The notes beneath the pieces were generated by a model. It was not told the origin of the DNA, ran no database searches, and saw only the letters and a list, made by a program, of their open reading frames with translations. A stretch of 45,286 bases of DNA from Verrucomicrobiota bacterium (lineage in GTDB: Bacteria; Verrucomicrobiota; Kiritimatiellia; Kiritimatiellales; Pontiellaceae). Below are positions 44,082 to 45,286 of this stretch, piece by piece (the stretch's first letter is position 1; each line of letters begins with the position of its first letter). The position numbers were made by a program, and so were the translations under genes. The stretch is from the NCBI GenBank assembly GCA_024279685.1, contig JAJRRI010000150.1:1-45286 (forward strand). The letters are read 5' to 3'.

Positions 44082-44110
44082 TTGACGTATTAAAAATAAT
44101 AAGGTATTGA
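44082..44110 (+). promoter_or_regulatory. Probable promoter of the toxin-antitoxin operon
   Basis: TTGACG at 44082-44087, a 17-bp AT-rich spacer, and TATTGA at 44105-44110. It ends 8 bp before the toxin ATG, so the leader would be very short or absent. Confidence 0.4.
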
Positions 44111-44118
44111 TATTAATT

Positions 44119-44391
44119 ATGTGGAGTATTCTTGAGCACCGGACATTGGCCAAAATATGCAAAAAACTGCCGACCCGAGTGGTTAAAAAATACGAGCTTT
44201 GGAAGGACCTCGTTTTCAGGCATGGCCCGGAAAAACTTAAGGAATTTCCGGGCTTCCATGATGAGAAATTGACGGGAAACCGGGCGGGTCAGCGCTCTTC
44301 ACGGTTAAGCCTTCAATATTGGGTGATCTATACGGTAGAAAAGAAACTTGTGACGGTCAGCGTGATCGATATTAATGCGCACAAATATTGA
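44119..44391 (+). CDS. HigB-like toxin of a type II toxin-antitoxin system
   Basis: 90 residues, RelE/ParE/HigB superfamily size and pattern: helical start (WSILEHRTLAKICKKLP), KELPGFHDEKL-like middle (LKEFPGFHDEKL), RLSLQYWVIY and the closing VSVIDINAHKY, which resembles the xxxHxY end of RelE-like mRNA interferases. Predicted to cleave mRNA on the ribosome. The antitoxin gene follows after 8 nt, the toxin-first order of HigBA. The ATG at 44119 is preferred over a TTG at 44107, which sits too close to the AAGG. Confidence 0.82.
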   Translation: MWSILEHRTLAKICKKLPTRVVKKYELWKDLVFRHGPEKLKEFPGFHDEKLTGNRAGQRSSRLSLQYWVIYTVEKKLVTVSVIDINAHKY

Positions 44392-44399
44392 GGTTAATT

Positions 44400-44672
44400 A
44401 TGAAAACAAACGACGACTTTTATCCCGCAACACCCCACGCAACACTGACGACGGGCGAAGTGATCCGCATGCTTCGCGACGCGAAAGGCTGGACCCAAAA
44501 ACAACTGGCCGAAAAATCGGGGCTCCACACCAAGAACATCAGCCTGCTGGAAAATGGCCGCATCGACATCGGTAAAAAACGAACCGAACAACTCGCCAAA
44601 GCTTTTGGGGTTCACCCTGCCATAATCATGTTTCCCGAATACGAAGCCGATCTCATCGGCAAGGCCGCATAA
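44400..44672 (+). CDS. HigA-like helix-turn-helix antitoxin
   Basis: 90 residues from the ATG at 44400 (GAGG 9 nt upstream). The Cro/C1-type (XRE) helix-turn-helix covers about 20-75: IRMLRDAKGWTQKQLAEKSG, HTKNISLLENGRIDIGKKR, AEQLAKAF-like TEQLAKAFGV. The N-terminal ~18 residues should wrap the toxin or be disordered. It would neutralise the toxin and repress the operon. The next gene is convergent 10 nt downstream. Confidence 0.85.
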   Translation: MKTNDDFYPATPHATLTTGEVIRMLRDAKGWTQKQLAEKSGLHTKNISLLENGRIDIGKKRTEQLAKAFGVHPAIIMFPEYEADLIGKAA

Positions 44673-44682
44673 CCAGATCGCT

Positions 44683-45159
44683 CTACTCGGCCATTTGATC
44701 GGGAGCAGACAGATCCAGCACAGATCGAATTTCAGCAATGGAGTAGGCTCGTTTGGCACTGAAACGATAGAGCGGAACTCCGGCACTTACCATGGCTTCA
44801 TTCAGAAATTGATCCCGCGCCTTTCGGTCGCTCCGCTGGTGGCTGGCATCATCCAGTTCAATGGCAAACTTTATAGATAGATCAGCAGGATCGCACATAA
44901 CAAAATCAAGATGCTTGGAGGTTATGCGGTTGAATGCGCTTCGCCATCCCGAACGATCCTTGGTTCCCGCCGGTTTAATCACATCCGAAAGGCGAACCTT
45001 GCCCATGATTTGAAACTGGTTTCCCACCGCCTGATTCCGCACCCCGAGAAAAGACCGCTCCGCCTTCGTAAACAAGCGGTCAATTTTCTTGTAGTGAACA
45101 GCAGAAGATTTCCCTTTTCCCCCTGACGAGAACAGAAACTTAAGTAGAGCCTGTCCCAA
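44683..45159 (-). CDS. DUF2726 protein (possible PD-(D/E)XK-like nuclease)
   Basis: 158 residues from a TTG at 45159; the codon just upstream is an in-frame TAG, so no longer start exists, and AGGGGA lies about 11 nt upstream. The domain reads LFTKAERSFLGV, IMGKVRLSDVI, FNRITSKHLDFVMCDP, AIELDDASHQRSDRKARDQF and AGVPLYRFSA. That is the DUF2726 pattern. Asp85, Glu101, Asp103-104 and His107 resemble a nuclease active-site layout, but this is inference. Function unknown. It converges on the antitoxin gene with a 10-nt gap, in a small accessory cluster. Confidence 0.8.
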   Translation of the reverse strand: MGQALLKFLFSSGGKGKSSAVHYKKIDRLFTKAERSFLGVRNQAVGNQFQIMGKVRLSDVIKPAGTKDRSGWRSAFNRITSKHLDFVMCDPADLSIKFAIELDDASHQRSDRKARDQFLNEAMVSAGVPLYRFSAKRAYSIAEIRSVLDLSAPDQMAE

Positions 45160-45201
45160 CTAATCCATCCCCTTTATTTTAAGGGATGAATTGCATGAAG
45201 T

Positions 45202-45240
45202 TTCCGAACAAGAGAGGCCTTTTTGCCTCTCTTGCCGGAA
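45202..45240. terminator. Strong hairpin near the right edge
   Basis: A perfect 9-bp stem (45210-45218 / 45225-45233) with loop CTTTTT, extended after a small bulge by TTCCG/CGGAA (45202-45206 / 45236-45240). No T-run follows on either strand, so terminator function is uncertain; it may be a repeat element. I see no supportable gene from 45160 to the right edge. Confidence 0.4.
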
Positions 45241-45286
45241 AGAGATACTTTATACTTTTTGTTACTGAAGCAAAAAGAGGTAAAGC

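Noticed and set aside
1-45286. tRNA or rRNA genes
   Set aside because: No cloverleaf with a conserved T-arm (GGTTCRANYCC) or rRNA signature was recognised in intergenic stretches; reading by eye could miss a degenerate one.

Overview
The window looks like a chromosomal segment of a Gram-negative PVC-group bacterium, most plausibly a Kiritimatiellota (Pontiella-like) or related Verrucomicrobiota member. This is inferred from four things: a primary sigma factor with a very long Lys/Ala-rich N-terminal extension, a giant secreted lamin-tail/CotH protein with thrombospondin type-3 calcium repeats, a secreted formylglycine-generating enzyme (typical of sulfatase-rich polysaccharide degraders), and menaquinone synthesis by the futalosine route (MqnD). 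No rRNA, tRNA or CRISPR array was seen.

Layout. 1-294: the start of an IS transposase, cut by the left edge. 493-12486: a 1682-residue CotH/lamin-tail surface protein faces a five-gene minus-strand run (SNF2 helicase, VTC polyphosphate polymerase, DUF4956 membrane protein, HlyD-type adaptor, TolC-type outer-membrane protein). The two convergent stop codons abut. This is the strongest candidate for a little-described system: polyphosphate synthesis, a membrane channel of unknown function, an envelope-spanning conduit and a secreted atypical kinase. 12693-19670: housekeeping genes (panD, an RlmL-like RNA methyltransferase, rpoD, cmoA-cmoB, avtA). 19745-25461: a likely operon of a secreted S1C protease, an uncharacterised secreted protein, an FG-GAP repeat protein, a 4Fe-4S ferredoxin and trmO. 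25915-30550: mqnD, divergent from a siroheme sulfite/nitrite reductase that overlaps the gene for its probable dedicated NAD(P)H/Fe-S electron donor. 31533-34453: a plant-DEG9-like HtrA protease followed by a paralogue that has lost the catalytic Asp and Ser. 34456-36219: an ABC-F (Uup-like) ATPase split by one in-frame TAA. 36356-38557: a PGPGW membrane protein, beta-carbonic anhydrase and pgk. 38709-40015: an unknown gene and an aldose-1-epimerase-like gene frameshifted at an A7 run. 40296-45159: formylglycine-generating enzyme, RapA, a HigBA-like toxin-antitoxin pair and a DUF2726 protein.

Non-coding structure. A palindromic element (about 72-100 bp) occurs three times between genes (18.25, 25.6 and 31.25 kb). 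A second imperfect inverted repeat lies at 40.1 kb and shares a 17-bp stretch with the 31-kb copy. A strand resembling the CGAAGG/CACGAAG intergenic repeats of PVC genomes occurs twice. Good intrinsic terminators lie after rpoD and between the carbonic anhydrase and pgk. A 114-nt structured palindrome ending in T8 follows the ABC-F gene. Start codons were often moved inward from the longest possible ORF where a Shine-Dalgarno, signal peptide or family alignment decided it.
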